NCBI GenBank assembly: GCA_028874215.1
Contig: JAPPLF010000003.1
Location: 103,298-167,297 of the forward strand
Length of the DNA stretch: 64,000 bases
Direction: 5' to 3'
DNA from: Acidobacteriota bacterium
GTDB lineage: Bacteria > Acidobacteriota > UBA6911 > RPQK01 > JAJDTT01
The notes under the pieces: model-generated
The model's database searches: none
What the model was told of the DNA's origin: nothing
What the model saw: only the letters and a program-made list of their open reading frames with translations
In this document: piece after piece, positions 1-8,236 of the stretch
How the letters are laid out: each line of letters begins with the position of its first letter
Numbering within the stretch: the first letter of the stretch is position 1
Program-made: the position numbers and the translations under genes

Positions 1-8
1 TTTTTGCC

Positions 9-605
9 TCAACTTACCCCCCCCCCCCCCCCCCCCCGGCCCCGGCCGGTCCGGGCCGGGGGGGGCCGCCGCCCCCCGGGTCCGCAGGGAGATCCCAAGA
101 GATCGTGGGGAAACTGGAGGACGGAGGGCCGCCGGCGACCGGCGGACAACGCCGCGAACGCTTCGTCCACGGCCGGCGCCAGGTCCGCCGGATCCTCCAC
201 CCGGCGGGCATGACCGGTCACCGACCGGAGCATCCGAAACTGTTTCTTGGGCTCGTGGATCAGCCCCAGACCCTGCTCCCGCTCGCCTCGCGCCACGGTG
301 GTGGTCAGATGCAGCAGGGGAGAGCTGGAATGGTAGGCCTCCCCCACCGCGTGCATGGAGTTGGCCGCGCCGGGCCCGGTGCTGGTGACCAGGACGCCGG
401 GACGGCCGCTGGAACGGGCGTATCCGTCGGCCATGAATCCGCAACCCAGCTCCGACCGTCCGCCGATGTGGCGCACCCGGTCCCGGTAGCGGTGGAGGGC
501 GTCGAAGATATCCAGGTTGTGGATGGAGATGATGCCGAAAAGGAGGTCGACCCCGTGGAGCGACAAACGCTCCACCAGTGCCTCGCCGCCGGTCCTGTTG
601 GCCAT
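9..605 (-). CDS. Truncated thiamine-diphosphate enzyme (acetolactate synthase-like), N-terminal domain
   Basis: Residues about 1-170 form the N-terminal pyrimidine-binding domain of the acetolactate synthase / benzoylformate decarboxylase family. The cofactor-activating Glu lies in RSELGCGFMADGYAR and is followed by the typical TSTGPGAANSMHAVGEA stretch. The family is normally 540-600 aa. Here translation runs into a Gly/Arg/Pro-only tail made by a C21 homopolymer and GC-only sequence, then stops, so the middle and cofactor-binding C-terminal domains are absent. It follows ilvC by 42 nt on the same strand, which fits a role in branched-chain amino acid synthesis, but other ThDP enzymes cannot be excluded. 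The truncation may be an assembly-edge artefact rather than biology. Confidence 0.7.
   Translation of the reverse strand: MANRTGGEALVERLSLHGVDLLFGIISIHNLDIFDALHRYRDRVRHIGGRSELGCGFMADGYARSSGRPGVLVTSTGPGAANSMHAVGEAYHSSSPLLHLTTTVARGEREQGLGLIHEPKKQFRMLRSVTGHARRVEDPADLAPAVDEAFAALSAGRRRPSVLQFPHDLLGSPCGPGGRRPPPARTGRGRGGGGGGVS
17..37. repeat. C21 homopolymer in GC-only tract
   Basis: There are twenty-one consecutive C residues, followed to about position 80 by sequence that is almost entirely G and C. It sits inside the reading frame of the truncated ThDP enzyme and destroys its similarity to the family. This is typical of a sequencing or assembly artefact at a contig end, though a real low-complexity tract is possible. 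Confidence 0.9.
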
Positions 606-647
606 CTCAACTGTCCGGAATCAAGGGCCGCCCCGGCGTTCCATTCG

Positions 648-1706
648 TCATTCCCCGGACTGCCGTTCCGGGCGAAGCTCCCGGACCACCTTGCCGATCC
701 GCCACATCTCCGATTGCTCGACCTCCTTCAACTCCCGGGTGAGGGCCTCCCGGTAGTCGGCGGCCCGGTTCGCAGCCAGGACCCGGCGCGTCTCTTCGCC
801 GCGCGCCACCTTGTCGTAGAGCTCCTCGAAGATGGGGACGTTGGCGTCCCGGAAGCGCTTGAACCAGTCCAGGGCGCCGCGTTGGGCCGTGGTGGAGCAG
901 TTGGCGTACATCCAATCCATCCCGTTCTCGGCGATGAGAGGGTAGAGGCTCTGGGTCGCCTCTTCGACGGTCTCGTTGAAAGCCTCCTGAGGACTGTGGC
1001 CCCGGGCCCGAAGCACCTCGTACTGGGCCAGCCAGAGTCCGTAGATGGCTCCCATCAGGACCCCCCGTTCTCCCGTCAGGTCGCTGTAGACCTCCTTTTT
1101 GAAGTTGGTCTCGAAGAGGAACCCGGACCCGATGGCGATTCCCAGCGCCAGGCAGCGCTCCCGGGCGCGGCCCGTGTAGTCCTGGTCCACCGCGTAGCTG
1201 GAATTGATCCCCCGGCCCTCGAGGAAGAGCCGCCTCACCGTCGTCCCGGATCCCTTGGGCGCCACCAGGATCACGTCGATGTCGGGCGGCGGAACCACGC
1301 CGGTCTGGTCGTTGTAGGTGAGGGCGAACCCGTGGGAAAAGCAGAGGGCGTCGCCCGGTTTGAGGTGGGGCTTGATGTTGGGCCACTGCGCGCCCTGCCC
1401 GGCGTCGCTCAACAGGTACATGACCAGCGTGGACTGCTCCACCACCTGCGTGATGTCCTCGATCAGGTTGACACCCGGGACCCAGCCGTCCTCGACCGCC
1501 TTCTTCCAGCCGTTGCCGCCGCGGCGCTGCCCGACGACCACGTCGATCCCGTTGTCCCGGCAGTTCAGGGACTGCCCGTGGCCCTGAGGGCCGTAGCCAA
1601 TGACGCCGATGCGCTCACGACCCAGAATCTCCCGGACCTTGTCCATGGGGTAGTCGCTGCGTTCGATGACGTCCTCGACATAGTCGCCGATCTGGATTCT
1701 TCTCAT
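648..1706 (-). CDS. ilvC: Ketol-acid reductoisomerase, fungal/Bacteroidetes-like form
   Basis: NADPH- and Mg-dependent isomeroreductase of valine, leucine and isoleucine synthesis. The 352 aa protein has an N-terminal Rossmann domain with the dinucleotide motif GYGPQGHGQSLNCRDNG (about residues 37-53), then DVILVAPKGSGTTVR and EGRGINSSYAV. The C-terminal knotted domain carries the metal-binding DLTGERG and ETVEEATQSLYPLI stretches. Length and the ending WRIGKVVRELRPE match the yeast Ilv5-like branch more closely than the usual enterobacterial or actinobacterial classes. The family call is certain; the branch call is from remembered sequence patterns. It is transcribed divergently from the cupin gene, with a 132 nt gap, and precedes the ThDP gene. 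Confidence 0.96.
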   Translation of the reverse strand: MRRIQIGDYVEDVIERSDYPMDKVREILGRERIGVIGYGPQGHGQSLNCRDNGIDVVVGQRRGGNGWKKAVEDGWVPGVNLIEDITQVVEQSTLVMYLLSDAGQGAQWPNIKPHLKPGDALCFSHGFALTYNDQTGVVPPPDIDVILVAPKGSGTTVRRLFLEGRGINSSYAVDQDYTGRARERCLALGIAIGSGFLFETNFKKEVYSDLTGERGVLMGAIYGLWLAQYEVLRARGHSPQEAFNETVEEATQSLYPLIAENGMDWMYANCSTTAQRGALDWFKRFRDANVPIFEELYDKVARGEETRRVLAANRAADYREALTRELKEVEQSEMWRIGKVVRELRPERQSGE

Positions 1707-1838
1707 AATTCCCTCTCTTCGGAAGATTCGATATGCTTCGCTTGTTCAGCAGGACGAAGGAGCGAGTTTATACCAAATCCTGCGAAGGCGACTCAACAAC
1801 TCCGGGACGCAGTTCCCGCGGGCCGACAAGGAGCAGTC

Positions 1839-2189
1839 ATGCAGATCAAACAGGTTTGGGACCTGACCCGGTTTCGCCCCGAGAAAATGCAAAAGGTGAA
1901 TCTCTTCGAGACCCCCCGCATGTTCTGCGACATCTACTGCTTCGAACCGGGCCAGGAACAGAAGGTTCACTCCCACCGGGGCAACGACAAGATCTACCAC
2001 GTCCTGAAGGGACGCGGCCGTTTTACGGTGGGTGAGGAAACCCACACCCTGGAAGAAGGGGAGGCCACCTGGGCCCCGGCGGGCGAACCCCACGGCGTGC
2101 TCAACCATTCCGGTGATCCTCTGATCTGCCTGGTCTTCATGGCGCCCCATCCCAGACCGGACCGATTCGCGCCGGCGGGTGAAGATTGA
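1839..2189 (+). CDS. Small cupin-domain protein
   Basis: A single-domain cupin of 116 aa. The first cupin motif is VHSHRGNDKIYHVLKGRG (about residues 43-60) and the second contains PAGEPHGVLNHSGD (about 81-94), supplying His residues for a metal site; the usual Glu of motif 1 is not evident. The ATG was chosen because AAGGAG lies a few bases upstream; a much longer frame through this region is antisense to ilvC and was discarded. Its 3' end overlaps the start region of pabB, so the two are probably co-transcribed. Substrate unknown. Confidence 0.82.
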   Translation: MQIKQVWDLTRFRPEKMQKVNLFETPRMFCDIYCFEPGQEQKVHSHRGNDKIYHVLKGRGRFTVGEETHTLEEGEATWAPAGEPHGVLNHSGDPLICLVFMAPHPRPDRFAPAGED

Positions 2190-3693
2190 AGCCATGTATT
2201 GCCGGTCCCTGCCCCTTTCCTCCGACCCGGCCGCGCTGTACGCCCGGCTGAGCCGGTCCCGGGGCCCCTGGGCGGTTCTCGACAGCGGTTGGGACCCCGG
2301 AGGCGCGCGGGGCGGTCCCCTGTCCCGGTTCTGCGTCTGCGCCGTCGACCCGTTCGCCCTCCTCACTGCCCGAGGGGACCGGGCGGTCCTGACCTGGAAA
2401 GACGGCCGTTGCGAAAGAGGATCGACGCTTCCGCTCCTCCGGGACGTACTGAAGCGCTTTCAGCTTCCGGACTCGAACTGGCCCACCCCTTTTCCGGCGG
2501 GGGCCTTGGGATATTTCGGTTACGAGCTCGGGGCTCTGATGGAGCCGGCGTTCGGTGCGCCCCCGAGAGCGGACCAGGAGACCGGCCTCCCCGACCTCTG
2601 GTTGGGTCTGTTCGATTCCGCGGTGACCATCGACCTGGAGCGCGAACGGATCGTGCTCAGCGCCACCGGCCAGCCCGATTCCGGCGGCCGGGCCCGCCAA
2701 CGGGCGGAATCCCGGATTCGGGAGCTGACCGCGGCAGTCGAATCCGCGGTAGCCGCCCCGATGCGCGGCCCCGTACCGGCACCGCCGGCATCCGCTGGCG
2801 GCGACGGCTTCGATTCCAACTTCACTCCTTCCGGGTTCGCCCGGGCCGTCGACCGGATCAAGGAATTCATCGCCGCCGGAGACATCTACCAGGCCAACCT
2901 CTCCCATCGCTTCCGGACACGCTTCAGGAAGGACCCGTTCCGGCTCTTCCTGGATCTGCGCCAGGCGGCCCCCGCCCCATTCTCCGCCTTCCTGGACGGT
3001 GGAGACTTCGCCGTGGTCAGCATGTCGCCGGAACGCTTCCTGCACCTGGACCCGGAGACGCGCCGGGTCGAAACCCGTCCCATCAAGGGCACCCGGCCGC
3101 GCGGGCGAACCGTCACGGAGGACCGCCTCTTGGCCCGGGAGCTCGTCCACAGCGGGAAGGACCGGGCCGAGCACGTCATGATCGTGGACCTGGAGCGGAA
3201 CGACCTGGGCCGGGTGGCGCAGGTGGGCACGGTCCAAGTGAGGGAATTGTCGCTGCTGGAAACCTTCCCCACGCTGTTTCACCTGACCTCGACGGTGGAG
3301 GGGATCCTGGCGCCCGGACGCGACCGCGTGGATCTTCTCAAGGCCACCTTTCCCGGAGGCTCCATCACCGGAGCGCCCAAGATCCGCGCCATGCAGGTGA
3401 TCGACGAGCTGGAGACGGTCCGGCGGGGGATCTACACCGGGTCTCTCGGGTACCTGAGCTTCACCGGCGGGATGGATCTGAACGTGGCCATTCGCACCAT
3501 CGTCGTCCGGGATGGGCGCGCCGAGTTTCACGTGGGCGCCGGAATCGTCGCCGACAGCGACCCGGAGGCGGAATACCAGGAGACGCTGGTCAAGGGACGG
3601 TCCCTGCGGGAGGCCCTGGAGGCCGCCGAAACACGGGATCGCGAGCCCTTTCGCCAAACCGCCTCAAGGTTGCTGGCGGATCGGATTTTCTAA
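2179..3693 (+). CDS. pabB: Aminodeoxychorismate synthase component I (PabB)
   Basis: Chorismate-binding enzyme that makes 4-amino-4-deoxychorismate for folate synthesis. The C-terminal half carries the family signatures IYQANLSHRF, DLERNDLGRV and FPGGSITGAPKIRAM. The decisive motif is PIKGTRPRG: PabB proteins have the active-site Lys (PIKGT), whereas anthranilate synthase TrpE has PIAGT. The protein is 504 aa from a GTG start overlapping the cupin gene; an ATG five codons later is an equally possible start. No PabA glutaminase or PabC lyase gene is in the window. Confidence 0.92.
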   Translation: MKIEAMYCRSLPLSSDPAALYARLSRSRGPWAVLDSGWDPGGARGGPLSRFCVCAVDPFALLTARGDRAVLTWKDGRCERGSTLPLLRDVLKRFQLPDSNWPTPFPAGALGYFGYELGALMEPAFGAPPRADQETGLPDLWLGLFDSAVTIDLERERIVLSATGQPDSGGRARQRAESRIRELTAAVESAVAAPMRGPVPAPPASAGGDGFDSNFTPSGFARAVDRIKEFIAAGDIYQANLSHRFRTRFRKDPFRLFLDLRQAAPAPFSAFLDGGDFAVVSMSPERFLHLDPETRRVETRPIKGTRPRGRTVTEDRLLARELVHSGKDRAEHVMIVDLERNDLGRVAQVGTVQVRELSLLETFPTLFHLTSTVEGILAPGRDRVDLLKATFPGGSITGAPKIRAMQVIDELETVRRGIYTGSLGYLSFTGGMDLNVAIRTIVVRDGRAEFHVGAGIVADSDPEAEYQETLVKGRSLREALEAAETRDREPFRQTASRLLADRIF

Positions 3694-3699
3694 TAGAAT
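3670..3699 (+). promoter_or_regulatory. Possible sigma-70 promoter for tRNA-His
   Basis: TTGCTG (4/6 to -35) and TAGAAT (5/6 to -10) are separated by 18 nt, at the very end of pabB and about 54 nt before the tRNA. Plausible by spacing only. Confidence 0.35.
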
Positions 3700-3753
3700 A
3701 GCGATCCTTCCGCCCGGAAACCTCAATTCCGGGCGTGACGTTTCGAATATGTG

Positions 3754-3830
3754 GTGGGCGTAGCTCAGTCAGGTAGAGCACAGGGTTGTGGCCCCTGTGG
3801 CCGTGGGTTCAAGTCCCATCGCCCACCCCA
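3754..3830 (+). tRNA. tRNA-His (GTG)
   Basis: Full cloverleaf. Acceptor GTGGGCG pairs with CGCCCAC, the D-arm is GCTC...GAGC, the anticodon stem CAGGG/CCCTG encloses TTGTGGC with anticodon GTG, and the T-arm is GTGGG-TTCAAGT-CCCAT. The discriminator is C and the CCA end is encoded. The base just before the acceptor is G, which supplies the G-1 that pairs with C73, a tRNA-His hallmark. Confidence 0.97.
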
Positions 3831-3900
3831 TTTCCCGGGCTTTCCAAATATTTGGTTGAAAGTAGCGTAGAGGGGGACTGCCTGGGTCGCTCCGCTCCCT

Positions 3901-3924
3901 CGGCGACAGGAAAGTCGCCGCTCC
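3901..3924 (+). repeat. Hairpin repeat unit, GGCGAC/GTCGCC variant
   Basis: One copy of the dispersed hairpin family. Stem GGCGAC pairs with GTCGCC across the loop AGGAAA, and the unit ends in GCTCC. It ends 2 nt before the stop codon of the minus-strand acetyltransferase gene. Confidence 0.85.
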
Positions 3925-3926
3925 AC

Positions 3927-5126
3927 TCAGAAATGCTCGCTGCACCAGGGGGGCGGGGTGACGCGGAACATGGCGTCGGCTTCGGCGAGTTTCCTGGGGT
4001 CGCGGGCACGGATGCGGGACGCGCGAGCCAGGGTCAGGAAGCTCACGCCGCCGAGGTAGACGGCGCCCAGCTCGTTGGCCGTGAGTTCCAGGTCGGGGCG
4101 CCGGGTGGTGGGGCGGCAGGCGGCGCCGTCGGGTCCCCCTTCCAGCTCGAAGCGGCCCCGGTTCCAGGGGCAGCTCGCATCCTCCAATTCGAGAACCAGC
4201 CGGCCCGATGAAGCGTACCGCCGGGCTGAGAGCGCCGCCGGCGCGTCGATGAGGCGCAGCCAGAGAGAATCGCAGGGGGTGCGTTTCAGGTGGCGCGGGT
4301 CGGCCAGCATCCAGAGGAGCGGGTCCTGCAAGGGTCGGTGGCCCGCCTGGACGCAGGTCATCAGGTCCACTCCGAAGCAGAACTGCCAAAGCGCTCTTTC
4401 GGCGCGCGCGTTGATGCCGCAGAGTTCGTCCACGGCGACGATCTGGTCCCGGGGGCGGATCCGGTAGAGCGCATAGCCTTCGACGCTGGACCCGTCCCGG
4501 TACACGGCACGGATCAACCGGGTCCGGTCCGGGCGATCCTGGTCCTGGGGGTCGCCCAGAGCCTGTTCCCAGCGCGCGGTTCGGCGATGGATGGCCCCGG
4601 CTCGCCCATAACAGGCCTGCTCGCGAACCTTCGGCAACAATTCCAGCGCTTCGGACCGGGAAATGTATTCCACCCGTCCTGCGCCCGAGTCGCCGGGGAT
4701 CATCTGCGTCCGCAGCCGGTCGATGGACCAGGACTCGTGGAAAGTGGCGATCCCATAACCGAAGCGGCCGTAGATGATGCTCTCGGAGGCGTAGAGGCCG
4801 GTGGCCGGTTCTCCCCGGTCATGCATGTCCCGGAGCTGGCGGTTCATCATCCGGGTCATGAGCCCCCGCCTCCGGTGCGTGGGCTGGACCGTCACTCCGG
4901 CCACCCCGGCCATGGGGAGCCAGCCTCCCGGAATCCGCAGCCGGAAGGTGTGGGAGTTGATGGTGCCCACGATCCGTCCCGAGTCGTACGCGGCCAGCGA
5001 ACGGTCTATTTCAACCGGAGTGTTCAGTAGCTGCGATTCCGGGATGCCGTACCCGAATCCGCTGTACTTGGCCCGGATCCAGGCGGGATAGTCTTCGGCG
5101 GACAGGGCCCGCAGCTCGATGCTCAT
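3927..5126 (-). CDS. Eis-like GNAT N-acetyltransferase
   Basis: A 399 aa protein with the length and layout of the Eis family: an N-terminal GNAT domain with the acetyl-CoA binding stretch VTVQPTHRRRGLMTRMM (about residues 77-93), a second degenerate GNAT part, and a C-terminal region of sterol-carrier-like fold in that family. Eis proteins acetylate amines of aminoglycosides and other small molecules; the substrate here is unknown. The ATG overlaps the stop of the preceding gene as ATGA, indicating translational coupling to the NodB-like gene and the peptide transporter operon. A longer in-frame start further upstream would lie inside that gene and is not needed. Confidence 0.85.
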   Translation of the reverse strand: MSIELRALSAEDYPAWIRAKYSGFGYGIPESQLLNTPVEIDRSLAAYDSGRIVGTINSHTFRLRIPGGWLPMAGVAGVTVQPTHRRRGLMTRMMNRQLRDMHDRGEPATGLYASESIIYGRFGYGIATFHESWSIDRLRTQMIPGDSGAGRVEYISRSEALELLPKVREQACYGRAGAIHRRTARWEQALGDPQDQDRPDRTRLIRAVYRDGSSVEGYALYRIRPRDQIVAVDELCGINARAERALWQFCFGVDLMTCVQAGHRPLQDPLLWMLADPRHLKRTPCDSLWLRLIDAPAALSARRYASSGRLVLELEDASCPWNRGRFELEGGPDGAACRPTTRRPDLELTANELGAVYLGGVSFLTLARASRIRARDPRKLAEADAMFRVTPPPWCSEHF

Positions 5127-7339
5127 TCGTCCTCCGGCACGATCTCGACTTCGACTCTGAACCGCCCGAACCGGTTCTGATCTCCCTCCAGCTCGAAAGT
5201 CAGGATCTTCTCGGGACGAGACCTGCAGACCTGGACCCGCGTCCAATCCCGGTTCCGGACGGTCACTCGATAATCCCGCTCCGGCAGGACGTCGTAAAGG
5301 CAGAGGCCGTGGCGGCGAATCAGCTTCAGATCCAGGGCAACCGCCGCGCCGGCGCTGTCGTAGACCGCGTTCAAGACCTGGAGGCCCTTGGAGTTGGCGT
5401 TCAGGAGCAGCGGACAGCCGGCGGGCGGCGGCGCCAGCCGGAGGGTCACCTGCTCCCCGGGGTCCAGGGGAGGCGCCGTGAAATAGCGTCCGTCCACGAT
5501 GTGAATGTAGTTCACTCCGTCCGCCGAGACCCCTTCCACGGGAACGTCGCTCTCCACCATGAACCCTTCCAGGCGTCGGCCGGTGGGGTTGGCCACCGTC
5601 ACGCTCCCGGGAGAGTCGGCGCGGAATCGGATGGACTCATAGTCGGTCATGGTCTCGTACAGCATCTTCTCGCTGGCCAGCCAGAAACCGAGCCGTTCGG
5701 CCCGGGTGATGGCGTAGATCAGGTAGTCCAAGGTCCCACGCCCCTGGTTGACGCTGCCGTCCGCGCTGAAGAGGGGATGGTATTGGAGCGTGTAGACTCC
5801 GTTGTCCAGCCGGTACGGGTCTTCGTTCCCCTCTCCCGAACCCAACTCGAACTCCCAGGGAGGCTTGCGCGTGGAGGCTTCCAGAGCCGGAGAAGGGGCC
5901 TTCCCATGCCGGCCCGAGTAGATCAGGTCGACCAGATTGTAATCGCAGTCGTATTCGTGGGTGCGATCCCAACCCCGCAGGGCCTTGTGCTTCTCCACTC
6001 TGGTGATGACCGGGTGGTAGGGAAACCAGAAGCCGGAACTGGCCACGGTGGTGCTGCCGTCGGTCTCGTAGGCGTGCTCGCCATATTCCCACATGTCGTA
6101 GAAGCAGAAGGTGCAGGTTCCCAACAGGTCGGGCACTTGCTCGTATGCGTAGTCCATGGCGTCCAGGGTTTCAGGGTGGGCGTGGGCGCCGCCGTGCCGG
6201 CCGCAGGTGTAGACCCGGATCCCCAGACGCTCCTCGGTGACCCGGATATGTTCGTAGAGCCCCTTTCCCACCAGGTAGGTGGGGGGACCGCCCACCAGGC
6301 TGTCGTTGTGCAGCCCCGCCTCCAGGAACTCGTACTTGGCGACCTCGCGGACCCAGAGCCGGGACTCCTCCTCGGTGGCGGAATCGTCCGCAATGACCCA
6401 GTCCAGGATGTCCCAACTGGCCGGCACCAGGTTGGCCGCCTCGTACTCCAACATGGCCAGGTCGGATGACTGGTCCACGTCGTGCCGCAGGGAGAGGACA
6501 CCCCGGTAGCTGCCGAACGCGCGCAGCCGGGTAGGGGGCAGGCCCTGGTTTTGTTCCTTCAGGAGCCGGGCCAGGAAGTAGGCCAGCGTGTCCCCCCAGT
6601 GGACCGGATTGTTCCAGTTCCGGATCTCGTCCACGTAGAGGTGGGCCTGCAGCACGCCGCCCAGGAACTCGAAGACCTGGTTGGCCACGTAGAGGGTGTT
6701 GCCGGTGAGGACGATCCCGTCGCCGAGCCGGCTCCGGGTGGCCGTCGAGGCGTTGCGGAGGTCCCCCGTAATCTCGTAGAGGCCGGCTGCAACCTCTGCG
6801 CCGGCGGCGGCCTCGACGCGGTGAACGGCCGCGCCGCGGGCGCCCGTGACGTAGAGATCCTCCCAGGTCGACGTGTCGCCGAACGGGGAACCGGCGGTCC
6901 AGCCCCATCCGCTGTAGCCCTGGGGCCGCTCCAGCCGGGATCGCTCCAGGCCCAGGAGGGAATCGGGGAGATTGGTCCGGCCGGTGACCATGAGAAAGAA
7001 ATCCGGGTCCTGTAGACGGTCCCGGATCCGCGAGAGGGTGCGCTCTTCAAGCCGGGCGGCATTGGGAATCACGAGAGTCTGGTACTCCCGGATCGATTCC
7101 CGCAACTCCTCTTCGTCGACGGTGTCGTGCTTCAGGTTCAGCCGGTTGAGAAAGGCGGAGGCGGCGTTGGGGGCCAGGTAGGCGTACTCCCCCTTGAGCC
7201 ACCGGGCCCGCTCCCCCCAGGCGTCGGTGAACTCGTAGATCTCGTCTTTCGCCCGGGCTTCCCGGACATAGAGTTGCCGCGAAGTCCCGCTCTTGAGCAG
7301 GGCGACGTTCTGGCGCAGAGTCGGTGGCATTTCGGTCAC
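5123..7339 (-). CDS. NodB-like (polysaccharide deacetylase fold) protein of unknown substrate
   Basis: A 738 aa protein, apparently cytoplasmic (no signal peptide seen). The central part has LSLRHDVDQSSDLAML (about residues 287-302), the Asp-Asp metal motif of NodB-type deacetylases, followed by GLHNDSLVGG and CGRHGGAHAHPETLDAM, which supply further His residues. The N-terminal about 120 residues look like a flavodoxin/ThuA-like domain and the C-terminal part is beta-rich. The deacetylase-fold call rests on the RHDVD motif; function is not established. It lies 33 nt after the permease dppC gene and overlaps the acetyltransferase gene, so it belongs to the transporter operon. Confidence 0.65.
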   Translation of the reverse strand: MTEMPPTLRQNVALLKSGTSRQLYVREARAKDEIYEFTDAWGERARWLKGEYAYLAPNAASAFLNRLNLKHDTVDEEELRESIREYQTLVIPNAARLEERTLSRIRDRLQDPDFFLMVTGRTNLPDSLLGLERSRLERPQGYSGWGWTAGSPFGDTSTWEDLYVTGARGAAVHRVEAAAGAEVAAGLYEITGDLRNASTATRSRLGDGIVLTGNTLYVANQVFEFLGGVLQAHLYVDEIRNWNNPVHWGDTLAYFLARLLKEQNQGLPPTRLRAFGSYRGVLSLRHDVDQSSDLAMLEYEAANLVPASWDILDWVIADDSATEEESRLWVREVAKYEFLEAGLHNDSLVGGPPTYLVGKGLYEHIRVTEERLGIRVYTCGRHGGAHAHPETLDAMDYAYEQVPDLLGTCTFCFYDMWEYGEHAYETDGSTTVASSGFWFPYHPVITRVEKHKALRGWDRTHEYDCDYNLVDLIYSGRHGKAPSPALEASTRKPPWEFELGSGEGNEDPYRLDNGVYTLQYHPLFSADGSVNQGRGTLDYLIYAITRAERLGFWLASEKMLYETMTDYESIRFRADSPGSVTVANPTGRRLEGFMVESDVPVEGVSADGVNYIHIVDGRYFTAPPLDPGEQVTLRLAPPPAGCPLLLNANSKGLQVLNAVYDSAGAAVALDLKLIRRHGLCLYDVLPERDYRVTVRNRDWTRVQVCRSRPEKILTFELEGDQNRFGRFRVEVEIVPEDE

Positions 7340-7372
7340 TCCTCATCGAATCTCCCGCCGCGGGAGGTTGCT

Positions 7373-8227
7373 TCAGATCTTCAGACGGGGGTCCAAGGCG
7401 TCCCGGAGCCCGTCCCCGAGAAAATTTACGCTCAACAGACTCACGAAAATCAAGAGACCCGGGAAGATGGCCAGCCAGGGGGCAACCTTCAAATAGTGCT
7501 GAGCGTTGAGCAGCATGTTGCCCCAACTGGGCAGGGGGGGCTGGATACCGAGCCCCAGGTAGCTGAGGCTGGACTCGGCCAGGATGGCGTAGCCCAGGTT
7601 GAGGGTGGCGTAGACGATGATGGGCGCCATGGTGTTGGGCAGTATGTGCCGCAGGATGATCCTCCAGTGGGGAATCCCCACCACCCTGGCCGAGTCCACG
7701 AACTCCATTTCACGCAGCGACAGGAAGGAGCCGCGAACGATGCGCGCCAGGCTCATCCACCCGAAGATCACCAGGATGCCGATGATCTCCCAGACGGTCC
7801 CGTTCCCCAGGCGGGAGAGGATCAGGAGCAGGGGAAGGCTGGGGATGGAGAGCATGAGGTCGGTGAAACGCATCAACAGGGTGTCGATGAAGCCTCCGAA
7901 ATATCCCGAGACGGCGCCGATGAGGATGCCGGCCAGCGCGCTCAGCAGGGCTGCCGAGAGTCCCACGAAGAGGGAGACCCGCCCCCCCTGGAGCAGCCGC
8001 GTCAGGACGTCGCGGCCCAGCTCGTCCGTTCCCAGCCAATGGGACGCGGAGGGGGGTGCGAGATGCTGCTGCAGATGGACCCGGCTGTAGCTGTGAGGCG
8101 AGAGCCAGGGTCCCAACAGCGAGACCAGGGCGATGAGTCCCAGCACGGTCAACGAGACCATGGCCAGGCGATGCCGGCGGAGCCTCTGCCAGGCGGTGAC
8201 GCCCGATCGGGTTCGAGACGGTTCCAT
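7373..8227 (-). CDS. Peptide/oligopeptide ABC transporter permease, DppC type
   Basis: Inner-membrane permease of 284 aa. It has an N-terminal membrane helix, the DppC signature HWLGTDELGRDVLTRLL (about residues 63-79), then five further hydrophobic segments and the coupling-helix EAA region (EFVDSARVVGIPHWRIILRH). Ten nt separate it from the upstream DppB-type permease gene, with which it would form the heterodimeric pore. Confidence 0.94.
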   Translation of the reverse strand: MEPSRTRSGVTAWQRLRRHRLAMVSLTVLGLIALVSLLGPWLSPHSYSRVHLQQHLAPPSASHWLGTDELGRDVLTRLLQGGRVSLFVGLSAALLSALAGILIGAVSGYFGGFIDTLLMRFTDLMLSIPSLPLLLILSRLGNGTVWEIIGILVIFGWMSLARIVRGSFLSLREMEFVDSARVVGIPHWRIILRHILPNTMAPIIVYATLNLGYAILAESSLSYLGLGIQPPLPSWGNMLLNAQHYLKVAPWLAIFPGLLIFVSLLSVNFLGDGLRDALDPRLKI

Positions 8228-8236
8228 GGTCGCCGC

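Noticed and set aside
105-2189. 694-codon open frame on the plus strand covering ilvC
   Set aside because: Antisense shadow of the ThDP and ilvC genes in GC-rich DNA; only the last 116 codons (cupin) show a protein family and a ribosome site.
2137-3657. 506-codon minus-strand frame opposite pabB
   Set aside because: No recognisable motifs, low-complexity Gly/Pro/Arg composition, and pabB on the other strand has all family signatures.
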